A stretch of DNA of 64,000 bases from CAZIKF01 sp964539825. GTDB lineage: Bacteria; Muiribacteriota; UBA6191. This document shows positions 53,773 through 62,095 of this stretch, in pieces; position 1 is the stretch's first letter; each line of letters opens with the position of its first letter. The notes beneath the pieces were generated by a model, which did no database searches, was not told where the DNA came from, and worked only from the letters and a program-made list of their open reading frames with translations. The stretch covers positions 62,001 through 126,000 of the forward strand of contig CAZIKF010000001.1 of the NCBI GenBank assembly GCA_964539825.1. Direction: 5' to 3'. A program made the translations under genes and the position numbers.

Positions 53773-53919
53773 TTAGTGAATTTTTTCTTTCTTGGATTGC
53801 AGATAGTCTTCTATATAGCGCAGGATGCGCTTGCGAAGTTCAGGGGGCAGTCTCGGAATGGCATCTCGCAGCTCTTTATCAATTTCTTTTTTCTCTGAGT
53901 CTTTTTTCGAGGAACTCAT
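53773..53919 (-). CDS. 48-residue helical protein overlapping gshB
   Basis: A short frame from ATG 53919 to TAA 53773, beginning inside the last 13 codons of gshB in another frame. The product is very charged, with a central amphipathic run AIPRLPPELRKRILRYIED and a lysine-rich end. The composition looks like a real small helical protein rather than random sequence, and GGAAAAGGG lies just upstream. The overlap with gshB would couple their translation. No function can be given. Confidence 0.5.
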   Translation of the reverse strand: MSSSKKDSEKKEIDKELRDAIPRLPPELRKRILRYIEDYLQSKKEKIH

Positions 53920-54835
53920 ACATACCCTTTTCCATTCGCTCACCCGTAAGACTATTCCACTGTCTTACCACCGTTGGACTGGTAACATTAATTTCAATAA
54001 GACACTCTTGAATTAGATCAATTCCAACGAAGATCAGTCCATCTCTCCTTAACATTGGCGCGAGATCCTCACAAATCAGGAGTTCTTTTGGACTCAAATC
54101 ACACAGTGCTACTCTGGCCCCAAGACCCACAGCGCATCGGAATTCGCCTTCCTGGGGAATACGCGTGATCGCACCTGCGACCTTCCCATTGATTAAGAAA
54201 ACCCTCTTATCACCCTTGACTACTTCTTCAAGAAATTCCTGTACGATGATGAACTGTTCACCGTTACTGGAACTGATCCTGATTTTTTCGCTTAGATGAG
54301 AGCAGCCTGGCATGTGTTTTTCAATTCCCTTACTCCCATATAGATTAACCGGCTTTAGTATTACAGGCCCATTAAGCTCTTTGATGAACTCTTCTATCCT
54401 CTCCTGATCAGAGCTAATAAGGGTCCGGGGAATATATTGGGGCAAAGTCAGGGTATATAGCTTCTCACTAGCCTTTAAGACACCGGCCGGTGAATTGACA
54501 AAAAGCACCTTTCCCTCGTCTTCGAGTGAGGAGAGCAGTTGTAAAATCTGAACATAGTGATCATCAAAAGGAGGATCTTTTCTAAGAAAACAAATATCCA
54601 ATTCTTCGAGTAGAACTTCTTCAAAACCAAAAGTTTGAATCTCTACCCCGTCTTCACGCAGAAAGACGGAGGTAGAATGGAGACGGGCTCGGATACCATT
54701 GGAAAAGAATAGATCTTCGGATGTGAAGGTGTAGACCTGCCAGCCTTTTTTTCGGGCAAAATCCATCCAACCCAGGCTTGTATCTGTCTCTTCCTTGAGG
54801 CGATGGATTGGATCAATCAAGAATCCAATTTTCAT
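53879..54835 (-). CDS. gshB: glutathione synthetase
   Basis: Joins gamma-glutamylcysteine and glycine with ATP. The 318-residue length matches bacterial GshB (about 315). The start MKIGFLIDPIHRLKEETDTS, split here by class, fits the family's first strand; the ATP-grasp part has VILKPVNLYGSKGI and the magnesium/ATP end EINVTSPTVVRQW. No gshA is in the window; it must lie elsewhere or be replaced. The start overlaps the stop of the Nit1-type amidase gene by four bases (ATGA). The pairing with an amidase that repairs deaminated glutathione is metabolically sensible. Confidence 0.94.
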   Translation of the reverse strand: MKIGFLIDPIHRLKEETDTSLGWMDFARKKGWQVYTFTSEDLFFSNGIRARLHSTSVFLREDGVEIQTFGFEEVLLEELDICFLRKDPPFDDHYVQILQLLSSLEDEGKVLFVNSPAGVLKASEKLYTLTLPQYIPRTLISSDQERIEEFIKELNGPVILKPVNLYGSKGIEKHMPGCSHLSEKIRISSSNGEQFIIVQEFLEEVVKGDKRVFLINGKVAGAITRIPQEGEFRCAVGLGARVALCDLSPKELLICEDLAPMLRRDGLIFVGIDLIQECLIEINVTSPTVVRQWNSLTGERMEKGMYEFLEKRLREKRN

Positions 54836-55647
54836 TTAATTCTCCGATGCGAAAGACAGGGAACAGTCTCCCTGGCGGAATCAAGGCGCTCCAATTCGAT
54901 GGAAGCAACGGCGAGTCCTTCCCCCTCCCCTTTTTGGCAAAGAACAACTCCCCAGGGGTCAACTATCATGGAATGTCCCCAGGTTTTTAAATCTCCCGCA
55001 TGAGAGCCAACCTGGTTAGCAGCCAGTACAAAACACTGATTTTCAATGGCTCGCGCCCTTAGTAGAACTTCCCAGTGATCCATCCCGGTCTTCAATGTAA
55101 ACGCGGAAGGAACCACAAGGAACTTAGCTCCAAGTCGAGCATATTCTCTGTAGATTTCTGGGAACCTGAGATCATAACAAACACTCAGCCCCATTTTTCC
55201 CCATGGAGTCTCACAAACGATAGGCTCTATCCCGGGTTTGGTGAACTGAGATTCTCTGTAAGTGGACTTTCCGTTGAGATTTACATCAAAAAGATGGATT
55301 TTATCGTAGACGGCCGCGACCTCACCAGATGGATTTATTACATGAAGGCGATTTCGAACCAGTCCAGGCTCCTCTGAGCGGAGGATCATTGTACCGGCTA
55401 CCAGAATTAACTCTAGCTCACGGCAAAGCTCCCTCAGAAAAGATATCGTTTCCCCACCATTAATAGGTTCAGCAAGTTCAAATTTCTCGGCGTCCTCACA
55501 GAAGCAGTCAAAAACTTCTGGCAAAACAACCAATTCACAGCCTGCATCACTGGCCTCTCTCAGGAGATTCTCAACTCTGCGCAGATTTTCAGAACGGTTT
55601 TTTGAGGAATTGAGCTGGACAACTCCTGCAAAAAAGGTCGTACTCAT
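54832..55647 (-). CDS. Nit1-type carbon-nitrogen hydrolase, likely deaminated-glutathione amidase
   Basis: A 271-residue nitrilase-superfamily enzyme. The catalytic triad is visible: Glu44 (VLPEVFDCF), Lys116 (YDKIHLFD) and Cys157 (SVCYDLRFPEIYR). The segment after the cysteine, PSAFTLKTGMDHWEVLLRARA, is the pattern of Nit1, which hydrolyses the amide of deaminated glutathione as a metabolite-repair enzyme. The gene lies directly before gshB with a four-base overlap, which supports that role over a plain omega-amidase. It also overlaps the upstream TPR gene by four bases. Confidence 0.88.
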   Translation of the reverse strand: MSTTFFAGVVQLNSSKNRSENLRRVENLLREASDAGCELVVLPEVFDCFCEDAEKFELAEPINGGETISFLRELCRELELILVAGTMILRSEEPGLVRNRLHVINPSGEVAAVYDKIHLFDVNLNGKSTYRESQFTKPGIEPIVCETPWGKMGLSVCYDLRFPEIYREYARLGAKFLVVPSAFTLKTGMDHWEVLLRARAIENQCFVLAANQVGSHAGDLKTWGHSMIVDPWGVVLCQKGEGEGLAVASIELERLDSARETVPCLSHRRIK

Positions 55648-56294
55648 TTTCCCAGTACATAATTCCTGATGCGGTTTAAAAAACCGCCGGAACTGTCCTC
55701 GCTGAGATCTTCTCGACGTACAACGCCAAATTTACCTGCCTGAAATTCATACTCTCCTGAATCCAAGAGGTTAAGAAAACCCATAACCCTCTCATCAAGG
55801 TTTGTCAGCTCTCTTTTTCTAGCAATCATTTTTCGGCAGTATTCCAAATCTCCATCACAGTACTTGAAAGCAAGGCGGTTCTGACCAATTTTTGACTCAA
55901 TGCGAACCTTGAGATCAGTGGTCTCCTGGACATTCATCTCATGATCCAAAAGTGAGGAGCAGTGCTCGAGTGCACTCTTCAAATACTTGGGATCATGGGC
56001 GAGGAAATCGGTATCAAATACTTCTCCTCCCCCTATTTGAAATTCCTCGAGAGCCCGTCTGTGTAAAAACTGCTCCTCCTGGGGTCTTAATTCTACGGCT
56101 TTATCAAATGCGGCAAGGGCATCTATATGTTCGCCTGCCTGGGAATAGCAAATTCCGGCATTGTAAAAAATCTCGGGTTCATTGGGAACCTGATCCATCA
56201 GTTCATGGAAACAATCAGCAGCCTCCTGGTGCTTACCAGATTCGGCCAGTCCGATGGCCTCCTTCATTTTTTTTTCGATTTCTTTTCGCTTCAT
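55644..56294 (-). CDS. TPR-repeat protein
   Basis: A 216-residue soluble protein. Residues about 10-105 contain three TPR units (AIGLAESGKHQEAADCFHELM, EIFYNAGICYSQAGEHIDALAAFDKAVEL). The rest is unclassified, with LKSALEHCSSLLDHE and CDGDLEYCRKMIARKRE. No signal peptide. GGAGG lies 3 bases before the ATG, so translation should be efficient. It heads the operon TPR - amidase - gshB - small gene, chained by ATGA overlaps, and has the candidate promoter at 56338-56366. A protein-binding role is likely; its link to glutathione is only positional. Confidence 0.82.
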   Translation of the reverse strand: MKRKEIEKKMKEAIGLAESGKHQEAADCFHELMDQVPNEPEIFYNAGICYSQAGEHIDALAAFDKAVELRPQEEQFLHRRALEEFQIGGGEVFDTDFLAHDPKYLKSALEHCSSLLDHEMNVQETTDLKVRIESKIGQNRLAFKYCDGDLEYCRKMIARKRELTNLDERVMGFLNLLDSGEYEFQAGKFGVVRREDLSEDSSGGFLNRIRNYVLGK

Positions 56295-56337
56295 ACTCCT
56301 CCCAAGAGGATCTACGCTTCAGAGCAATTTGCGTCCC

Positions 56338-56384
56338 ATTATATGCCCAAAGGCAGTTGGTTTGTCCGGATTTTCGGACAAACC
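56338..56384 (-). promoter_or_regulatory. candidate promoter with perfect 10-bp inverted repeat
   Basis: On the minus strand GACAAA (56361-56366), exactly 17 bases, then a perfect TATAAT (56338-56343). The -35 box lies in one arm of a perfect inverted repeat, GGTTTGTCCG / CGGACAAACC (56359-56368 and 56375-56384, spacer 6). The transcript would start about 37 bases before the TPR gene. The hairpin sits in the 107-bp gap after the upstream operon but lacks a T-tract, so an operator is more likely than a terminator. Confidence 0.6.
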
Positions 56385-56401
56385 AGATTTACCATTAAAT
56401 T

Positions 56402-59122
56402 TTATACCAGATTTTCTATCAAAAAATTGTCCGCTCCGAGCTTTTTTAAAAATCGGGCCAGTTCCGATTTTAGACGATTATCAGAGGTTTTCTGGTGAAG
56501 ATCCACCAGCTCAGGAATCAATTCCGTCATCTGAAGGTGCGCAAGCATGGGTAGAATTCCAATCGTAAACGCGGCGTTTTCCTCGCGTAAAATACCTCGT
56601 ACCTGTGAAGTTTTGATCTGCTCTCCGCGCTCATACCAATTCCTGACTAAATCATTCATGGAAATATCCACGGAAACTTTCTCAAAAATTCTGGAAATCC
56701 TGATAAAGGCCAGGCTCCTCAATTCCAGAGTTTTATCCAGGCATAGTTCCCATAACTTCTGAAGTGAACTTTCATTTTTATGAGACATTACTTGATAGAA
56801 GTAATATAGGGGTTTGAGATGAATTGATGATGCTTCCAGCTCCCTGTTTAACTCCTCTCCCAGGTCTGCCGGTGAACCTTTTAGAATTAGCTTGAGAACT
56901 CTTTCACGCAACCTTGGATTTTGAATCTCAAGGAGGACTTTTTGCTCCGCCGTCGAAAGATCTCGACCCTCCTCCATAAGCGCGTCCAAGATGATCCCGA
57001 TACAGTCAGGGGGATCCGTGGACCATGAAGTCAATTTTTCAAAGATTCGCACTCGCTTTTCCTCAACGTTTAACGCATCGGTAAGAATCTCTCTACAAGA
57101 TTGTAAAACGGTTAAGGAAAAATTAGGCAAAGCGTCCAGGATGGCCTCTAGGACTGTGGATTTAGGATGCAGGCTTGATAATTCCAGGGCCGTGCGCTGC
57201 AAATCTTCCGAATCACAGACCAGGAGAGGAAGATGCTGCTCAATATCCAGGACCCCGAGCACTCTCGCGAAACCCTCAAGGTTTCCTTCTGAAAACTCAA
57301 ACATAGACTTCAAGGGGCTAAGGGTTAATTCTGAAATATAAAGCTCAAATCCCTTCAAAACTACGCTGGAACGGTTTCCTTCCTCCCATCTTTCTCGTAC
57401 CCTCCTGAGCAATTCCCCCCTGGCTAAAATTTCTTCTCTCTTCTCTGCTTCTACCTTTCTTACCTGTATTGAACCTTCATCGATCATACCAATGAAGGCA
57501 TCCTGTGGATTTAGTCGTTCCAATGAGCGCAAAATCTCCATCCCACAAACTACAGCACGCTGTCTGGAGAGGTGATATTGGGGAAGACAAAACAAGATTC
57601 CTTGTTCCCAATTACGATCCAAAATCACTACTCCACCATAGCGACTTGCCGTCTTACGAATAGTCTCCACTGTCTTGGTATAAATCTCGAAGAACAACTC
57701 AGAACCAGAGCTTTCGGAGGGAAATGTTGAGATGGGCGCTATGAACAAAAGTACACATTCATGAGTTGTGTTTTCATCTAAGACCTCAATTGCTGCGTCC
57801 TCTTCCAGCCTCAAGCCAATCCACCTGGATACTGACTTTTGATGCAAATCATAAGACTGAACCGCCTTGACCATCCCTTCAAAAGACTGAAATAGTTCAC
57901 GGTATGAAAACAGGGGTAGAAGGGCTTTAGAATCACCGTCATTTGACCCTGTCATCTCTTTTAATCTGGCTGCCATCGCCTTGAAAAACTCATCATTGCG
58001 CTGGAAGGACCATAAAGACGCGAATATGCAAAGTCCCATGGCGCTGAAAAAAAGGAACATCGAGCTTTGTTCTTCACTTCCTAAATCCAGATAAGTGGCT
58101 CCCTCAAGACGTCCCTCTCTGGCTTGAAACAAGAGAATTGCCCGCTCCTGTTTCAATGTGTAGAGTACTTCTTCCTGGAAGGGCAGCTGATGACGTAGAA
58201 CTCGGTAGGGTGGAATGACCAGTTCCCTGAATCCACCGCTCACTACATTTCGTTCCCGATCATATCTCCTTCTCTGTCTCGAGCGTTGTTCAGACTCCGT
58301 GGACTCCTCCCATAGAAACCAGCCCATAAACAGAAAACAGATCAGTTGAAAAACAAGCACCCTATGTAGAATCGTAAATCGGCTCCCTCGCAGACTGGGA
58401 AAAAAGTAGACCAGCAGGAGTAACGCACACAAAAGCCCGCCGTAATAGAAGAATTGACTCCATAACTTTGAGTGGTAATGTTCTTTATCCAGAACTACCA
58501 CAACATGAACCGGTTCTAGGGGAATTTCTATCCTGGAATAAGCATAAGCGAAGAAGTCGAGATCCATAATCTGAAACTGGGACTCGAGACGCGCGTGGTC
58601 TCGCAAGTGGATCATGTGCCTCTCAGGAATTCTTTCATCTCCCTCTTCAAGCAGAAAACTCCATCCTCTTTCGGATTTCTCAGAAATGCGGCTTAACTCA
58701 GAACTCATCGCATCAATCAGCCATCTGTGGGAAATGGGAAGAGAGATCCGTATTTGGTAGCCCTGTCCCCTTAAAATCCCCTGCAGGTACCACTGAGAAT
58801 CCTTTTCAGACCAGCTAAGTTCCTCGGCAATACCTGTTTTTCCCCATTGCACACTCAACTCGTCAGGGAAATAACGAGACTTTAAAAAACCCTCCAACTC
58901 ATCCTTTTTATCCGAATACTGAAAATAGGACGCCCTGCGATGGATTTCGTCTATGAGAACTTGCCTCAATTGAGATTCATTAGGGGAGTCCAGCGCAGCA
59001 GAATTGGAAACGAGAAACTCATTCATTTCCCTCTCAATTCCTGATTCCAACTTCACCCAGAGAATGAGAAGACCTACCAGGGTGATAATCGCAAAGACCC
59101 ATTCCCAACGATATCTTTTCAA
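56402..59122 (-). CDS. membrane protein: periplasmic part, degenerate cyclase-like domain, HEAT repeats
   Basis: A 906-residue protein of unknown function. Helix 1 (about 8-24), a periplasmic region (about 25-225), then helices near 226-245 and 255-275, a second outside loop and a helix near 357-375. The cytoplasmic part has a domain laid out like a class III nucleotide cyclase (about 455-620): CVLLFIAPISTF, ASRYGGVVILD, AFIGMIDEGSIQV, ILARGELLRRVRERW. The metal aspartates are missing (API for ADI; no GD pair), so it should not make cyclic nucleotide. The last about 270 residues are HEAT-like repeats. It overlaps its upstream relative by four bases and may form a complex with it. Confidence 0.75.
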   Translation of the reverse strand: MKRYRWEWVFAIITLVGLLILWVKLESGIEREMNEFLVSNSAALDSPNESQLRQVLIDEIHRRASYFQYSDKKDELEGFLKSRYFPDELSVQWGKTGIAEELSWSEKDSQWYLQGILRGQGYQIRISLPISHRWLIDAMSSELSRISEKSERGWSFLLEEGDERIPERHMIHLRDHARLESQFQIMDLDFFAYAYSRIEIPLEPVHVVVVLDKEHYHSKLWSQFFYYGGLLCALLLLVYFFPSLRGSRFTILHRVLVFQLICFLFMGWFLWEESTESEQRSRQRRRYDRERNVVSGGFRELVIPPYRVLRHQLPFQEEVLYTLKQERAILLFQAREGRLEGATYLDLGSEEQSSMFLFFSAMGLCIFASLWSFQRNDEFFKAMAARLKEMTGSNDGDSKALLPLFSYRELFQSFEGMVKAVQSYDLHQKSVSRWIGLRLEEDAAIEVLDENTTHECVLLFIAPISTFPSESSGSELFFEIYTKTVETIRKTASRYGGVVILDRNWEQGILFCLPQYHLSRQRAVVCGMEILRSLERLNPQDAFIGMIDEGSIQVRKVEAEKREEILARGELLRRVRERWEEGNRSSVVLKGFELYISELTLSPLKSMFEFSEGNLEGFARVLGVLDIEQHLPLLVCDSEDLQRTALELSSLHPKSTVLEAILDALPNFSLTVLQSCREILTDALNVEEKRVRIFEKLTSWSTDPPDCIGIILDALMEEGRDLSTAEQKVLLEIQNPRLRERVLKLILKGSPADLGEELNRELEASSIHLKPLYYFYQVMSHKNESSLQKLWELCLDKTLELRSLAFIRISRIFEKVSVDISMNDLVRNWYERGEQIKTSQVRGILREENAAFTIGILPMLAHLQMTELIPELVDLHQKTSDNRLKSELARFLKKLGADNFLIENLV

Positions 59123-61020
59123 GAGGCAATCCCTCTTTTTAAGGCTGCCAATTCGGCTGCTTCCATCACCAATTCAAGAACATCTATCAGAAGCTGCCTT
59201 AGAGAGGGATCCGTGGCTTGATTCAATTTCTTCACCAATACCGGTTGTGAAAAACGACTTCGAATCTTTCTCAAAGCCTTAATCGCATTGCGTTCAACAA
59301 GAGGGTGCTTGTGAAACACTAATCGTTCACAGATCTCCCTGGCTTCTAAAAATATTTTCTCATTCTGGTAGTAATAGCGAAGGGGATCGCTCTGTAAACT
59401 GGACACAATCTGAACATTACGTGGGACAAATACCTCTCCAATTCCAAATAAACCGGAACAGGAATGAAGGGGATCATTGTCAGCTGCCATTGTCAGAAGA
59501 ATTTGAAGACCTTTTTTTGATCCCATGAGCCAGATCGCCAGGGCCGCGTTAGCGCGACTTCTGTTGTTGGGATCATTCAAGGACTCTTCCAGGTACCTCA
59601 ACACAAAACGGCGATCCATGCTCTTTCCGATAGCTTCAATCGTATTAGCCCGAACCCTCGGATTTTCATCCTTAAGCAAGGGAAAGAGCGCTTTAACAAA
59701 TTCTTTCTTACCCAGTGAACCCAGGGCCATGGCCAGAGTTGCCCTACAGTCGTTGTTCCACTCCGCTGCCAGGGTATTGAGCAATGCGTGGCCAATTCTC
59801 TCCTGATGTCCCGGTTCAGACACTTGAACTACTGCTCTTATAGCCTCGATGCGAACCCTGGGGGACACATCATCCAGTAAAGCAAGAAGACAGTCCGGAT
59901 TGATCGATGATCCTTGACTTTGAATGACCCGGATACTAACCAGTTTGTCCTCAACTCTGGCTGATCCCATGCTTTTGATATGGTGATCCAAGGTTTTTTC
60001 AGCAGAAACGCAGCAGCTTTCCGCGCAGAAATCTTGAAGATGGAAGACTTGTTTTCCCTTTTCTTCCAGGGACCGTTGGATGAGGAACCGGCCCTTTCCA
60101 CTCTCTAATCCGCCTTTGCGCAACCTCTCAAGTGCCCAACCGAGCTCTGGCGCCATACAAAGATGTCTATATCCTTCAGGAAGAGAAACAATACCGGTTC
60201 TTACCTTGCAGGAATGCAGCATCACACTGAGTTTTACCCGATTATCATCAAAAATTGGGGAAAGATAAAAATCCCTCATCATTAAGAGGGCATTGCGGTC
60301 ATACTGGGGAGAGTCTTCAAAAAACAGAACTTCAGCCTCTTGAGAATGAAAATGATTGAGAAATCCTGAATAGGTTTCACACAAAGGGAGGATCTCCCTG
60401 AAAACATCCTCCGCCCCGTCATACTGCCCCTCCCCATTGGCCCAAACAAAACTCAGAGCGTAGACCGTTTTATTACTTGATTTGGAAAGGTCTGTCCGAC
60501 CCCCGGATTGCATCTGTTCCCACAGGTCTGGAGAAACTACCTGTCGTAAAACCTCTCTCTCTCGTAAGACTTTTGTGAGCCGGTTTAGCTGTTTGAGGAC
60601 CTCTCCCCTTTCATCCCGAAGCCAGGGATTGACTCGACGGCTTGTGATCCCTCTCTGAAGCAGTCCCAGGTGCTCGATGATCGAGCGGTATGAAACCCCA
60701 ATAGCACGCCAAAAGTAGCCTAGAAAGCAAAGGGCCAGAAGACTTAGAAACAAAAGACCATAGAGCCTCTCGGGCCAATGGGAAAGTAGGGCCACCGATA
60801 TCGCGGCCATACTCCAGGGAATCAGAAAAAGAACCAGGTATGCGATGGAATAGGTTGGCTTGATCAGGAAGAAAAGTAAGCAAAAAGCGGCTACTGAGAG
60901 AAAGCTATAGGTCAGGGAGAAGACCGGAAAATGAAGCACCTCATGGATAGAAACCAATGAAGTGGCGACAAGCAGACTCCACGTCAGTAGGAATCGAATT
61001 TGAAATCCGTCAGTTATCAT
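59119..61020 (-). CDS. membrane protein: multi-helix sensor, degenerate cyclase-like domain, HEAT repeats
   Basis: A 633-residue protein of unknown function. Four to five membrane helices (about 8-105) are followed by a HAMP-like linker (about 110-165) that ends in REREVLRQVVSPDLWEQM, the segment usual before class III cyclase domains. The next part (about 180-330) follows the cyclase pattern weakly (VYALSFVWANGEG, VKLSVMLHSCKVRTGIV, GWALERLRKGG), without metal-binding aspartates. From about 350 on come HEAT repeats (DVSPRVRIEAIRAVVQV, NPRVRANTIEAIGKS, PLVERNAIKALRKI). It is bracketed by four-base overlaps with trxB and its larger relative. Probable signalling scaffold; no partner is proven. 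Confidence 0.78.
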   Translation of the reverse strand: MITDGFQIRFLLTWSLLVATSLVSIHEVLHFPVFSLTYSFLSVAAFCLLFFLIKPTYSIAYLVLFLIPWSMAAISVALLSHWPERLYGLLFLSLLALCFLGYFWRAIGVSYRSIIEHLGLLQRGITSRRVNPWLRDERGEVLKQLNRLTKVLREREVLRQVVSPDLWEQMQSGGRTDLSKSSNKTVYALSFVWANGEGQYDGAEDVFREILPLCETYSGFLNHFHSQEAEVLFFEDSPQYDRNALLMMRDFYLSPIFDDNRVKLSVMLHSCKVRTGIVSLPEGYRHLCMAPELGWALERLRKGGLESGKGRFLIQRSLEEKGKQVFHLQDFCAESCCVSAEKTLDHHIKSMGSARVEDKLVSIRVIQSQGSSINPDCLLALLDDVSPRVRIEAIRAVVQVSEPGHQERIGHALLNTLAAEWNNDCRATLAMALGSLGKKEFVKALFPLLKDENPRVRANTIEAIGKSMDRRFVLRYLEESLNDPNNRSRANAALAIWLMGSKKGLQILLTMAADNDPLHSCSGLFGIGEVFVPRNVQIVSSLQSDPLRYYYQNEKIFLEAREICERLVFHKHPLVERNAIKALRKIRSRFSQPVLVKKLNQATDPSLRQLLIDVLELVMEAAELAALKRGIAS

Positions 61021-61937
61021 CCCTGGTGGGATAGAAAACGCTCCGCGTCCAAAGCGGCCATACAGCCAAATCCAGCCGCTGTCACCGCTTGCCGATAGTT
61101 CTTGTCATGCAAGTCACCAGCAGCGAAGATTCCATTTTTGCTGGTTCTTGTGCTTCCCTCCTCTATAACCACGTACCCTTCATCATCCATTTCCACTACT
61201 CCTTGGAAGGGACTGGTATTGGGGATGTGACCAATGGCCAGAAATACTCCTGTGACTGGCAAATCCTGAGTTTGAGAGGTAAGGAGGCACTTTAGTCTGG
61301 CTCCTGTGACGCCATCAGAAACATTCCCCAGAACTTCATCTAGGACAGAATTCCAGACAATCTCAATCTTTGGGTTATCCAGGGCTCTTCGAGCCATAAT
61401 TTTTGAGGCTCGCAGCTCATCCCTTCGATGAATCATATAAACCTTGGATGCAAATTTGGTAAGGAATGTCGCTTCTTCACAGGCTGAGTCTCCTCCGCCA
61501 ATGACCAGTATTTCTTTCTCACGATAAAAGAAGCCATCACATACAGCACACGCGCTAACTCCATTGCCCCAGTATTTAGATTCAGAATCCAGTCCCAGTC
61601 TGCGCGGTCTCGCGCCAGTGGCAAGAATGATTGAACGCGCCTGAATTTCTCCATCATCCACTGCCAGAGTAAAGGGAGAATCTCCATCGATGCTGCGCAC
61701 ATGGGTCATCTTAAAATTGGTCCCAAACCGTTCTGCCTGTTTATGCATGTCCTTGATGATATCAGGCCCCATGATTCCTTCAGGGAAACCTGGAAAGTTC
61801 TCAACATCAGTGGTCTGATCTAATTGTCCAAGTTCTGAACTTGAATGAAGTACAAGGGGGGATAAACCCGCTCTTGCAGCGTAAATCGCTGCTGTTAGAC
61901 CTGCCGGTCCGTGCCCAATGATAACCAGATTTTCCAT
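61017..61937 (-). CDS. trxB: thioredoxin-disulfide reductase
   Basis: FAD/NADPH enzyme that keeps thioredoxin reduced. The 306-residue length is standard. FAD motif IIGHGPAGLTAAIYAARAG, redox pair C130-A-V-C133 followed by Asp, the NADPH motif VIGGGDSACEEA and the closing GIFAAGDLHDKNYRQAVTAAG are all present. AAGGAG lies 5 bases before the ATG. A candidate promoter is at 61967-61995. It heads a three-gene operon with the two degenerate-cyclase/HEAT proteins, chained by ATGA overlaps; no thioredoxin gene is in the window. Identity is secure. Confidence 0.97.
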   Translation of the reverse strand: MENLVIIGHGPAGLTAAIYAARAGLSPLVLHSSSELGQLDQTTDVENFPGFPEGIMGPDIIKDMHKQAERFGTNFKMTHVRSIDGDSPFTLAVDDGEIQARSIILATGARPRRLGLDSESKYWGNGVSACAVCDGFFYREKEILVIGGGDSACEEATFLTKFASKVYMIHRRDELRASKIMARRALDNPKIEIVWNSVLDEVLGNVSDGVTGARLKCLLTSQTQDLPVTGVFLAIGHIPNTSPFQGVVEMDDEGYVVIEEGSTRTSKNGIFAAGDLHDKNYRQAVTAAGFGCMAALDAERFLSHQG

Positions 61938-61966
61938 GGAGGCTCCTTTTTCCGATTCCCATTTGT

Positions 61967-61995
61967 ATCATATTCCTTGAATGGAATCGAGTCCA
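61967..61995 (-). promoter_or_regulatory. candidate promoter of the trxB operon
   Basis: On the minus strand TGGACT (61990-61995), exactly 17 bases, then TATGAT (61967-61972). The predicted leader is about 23 bases. Four of six -35 and five of six -10 positions fit. Confidence 0.55.
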
Positions 61996-62031
61996 TCGCT
62001 AGCATTGTTCATTCACTTCCCCCAACTACTC

Positions 62032-62040
62032 TGTTATACT
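62032..62040 (+). promoter_or_regulatory. extended -10 promoter of the SDR-mtaB pair
   Basis: TG, one base, then TATACT (62035-62040) is an extended -10 element; no good -35 is seen. The transcript would start near 62047. Confidence 0.45.
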
Positions 62041-62095
62041 GCGCCCCTGCTCGATGATGCGAGAGGTGAGAGGAGCAGCCTTTTCGCAGTCACTT

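Noticed and set aside
56359..56384. The perfect 10-bp inverted repeat as a terminator for the upstream cyclase/HEAT operon.
   Set aside because: No T-run follows on the minus strand, and one arm coincides with a well-spaced -35 box, so an operator is more likely.
56402..61020. Functional adenylate or diguanylate cyclases.
   Set aside because: The two metal-binding aspartates and base-recognition residues are absent, and there is no GGDEF motif.
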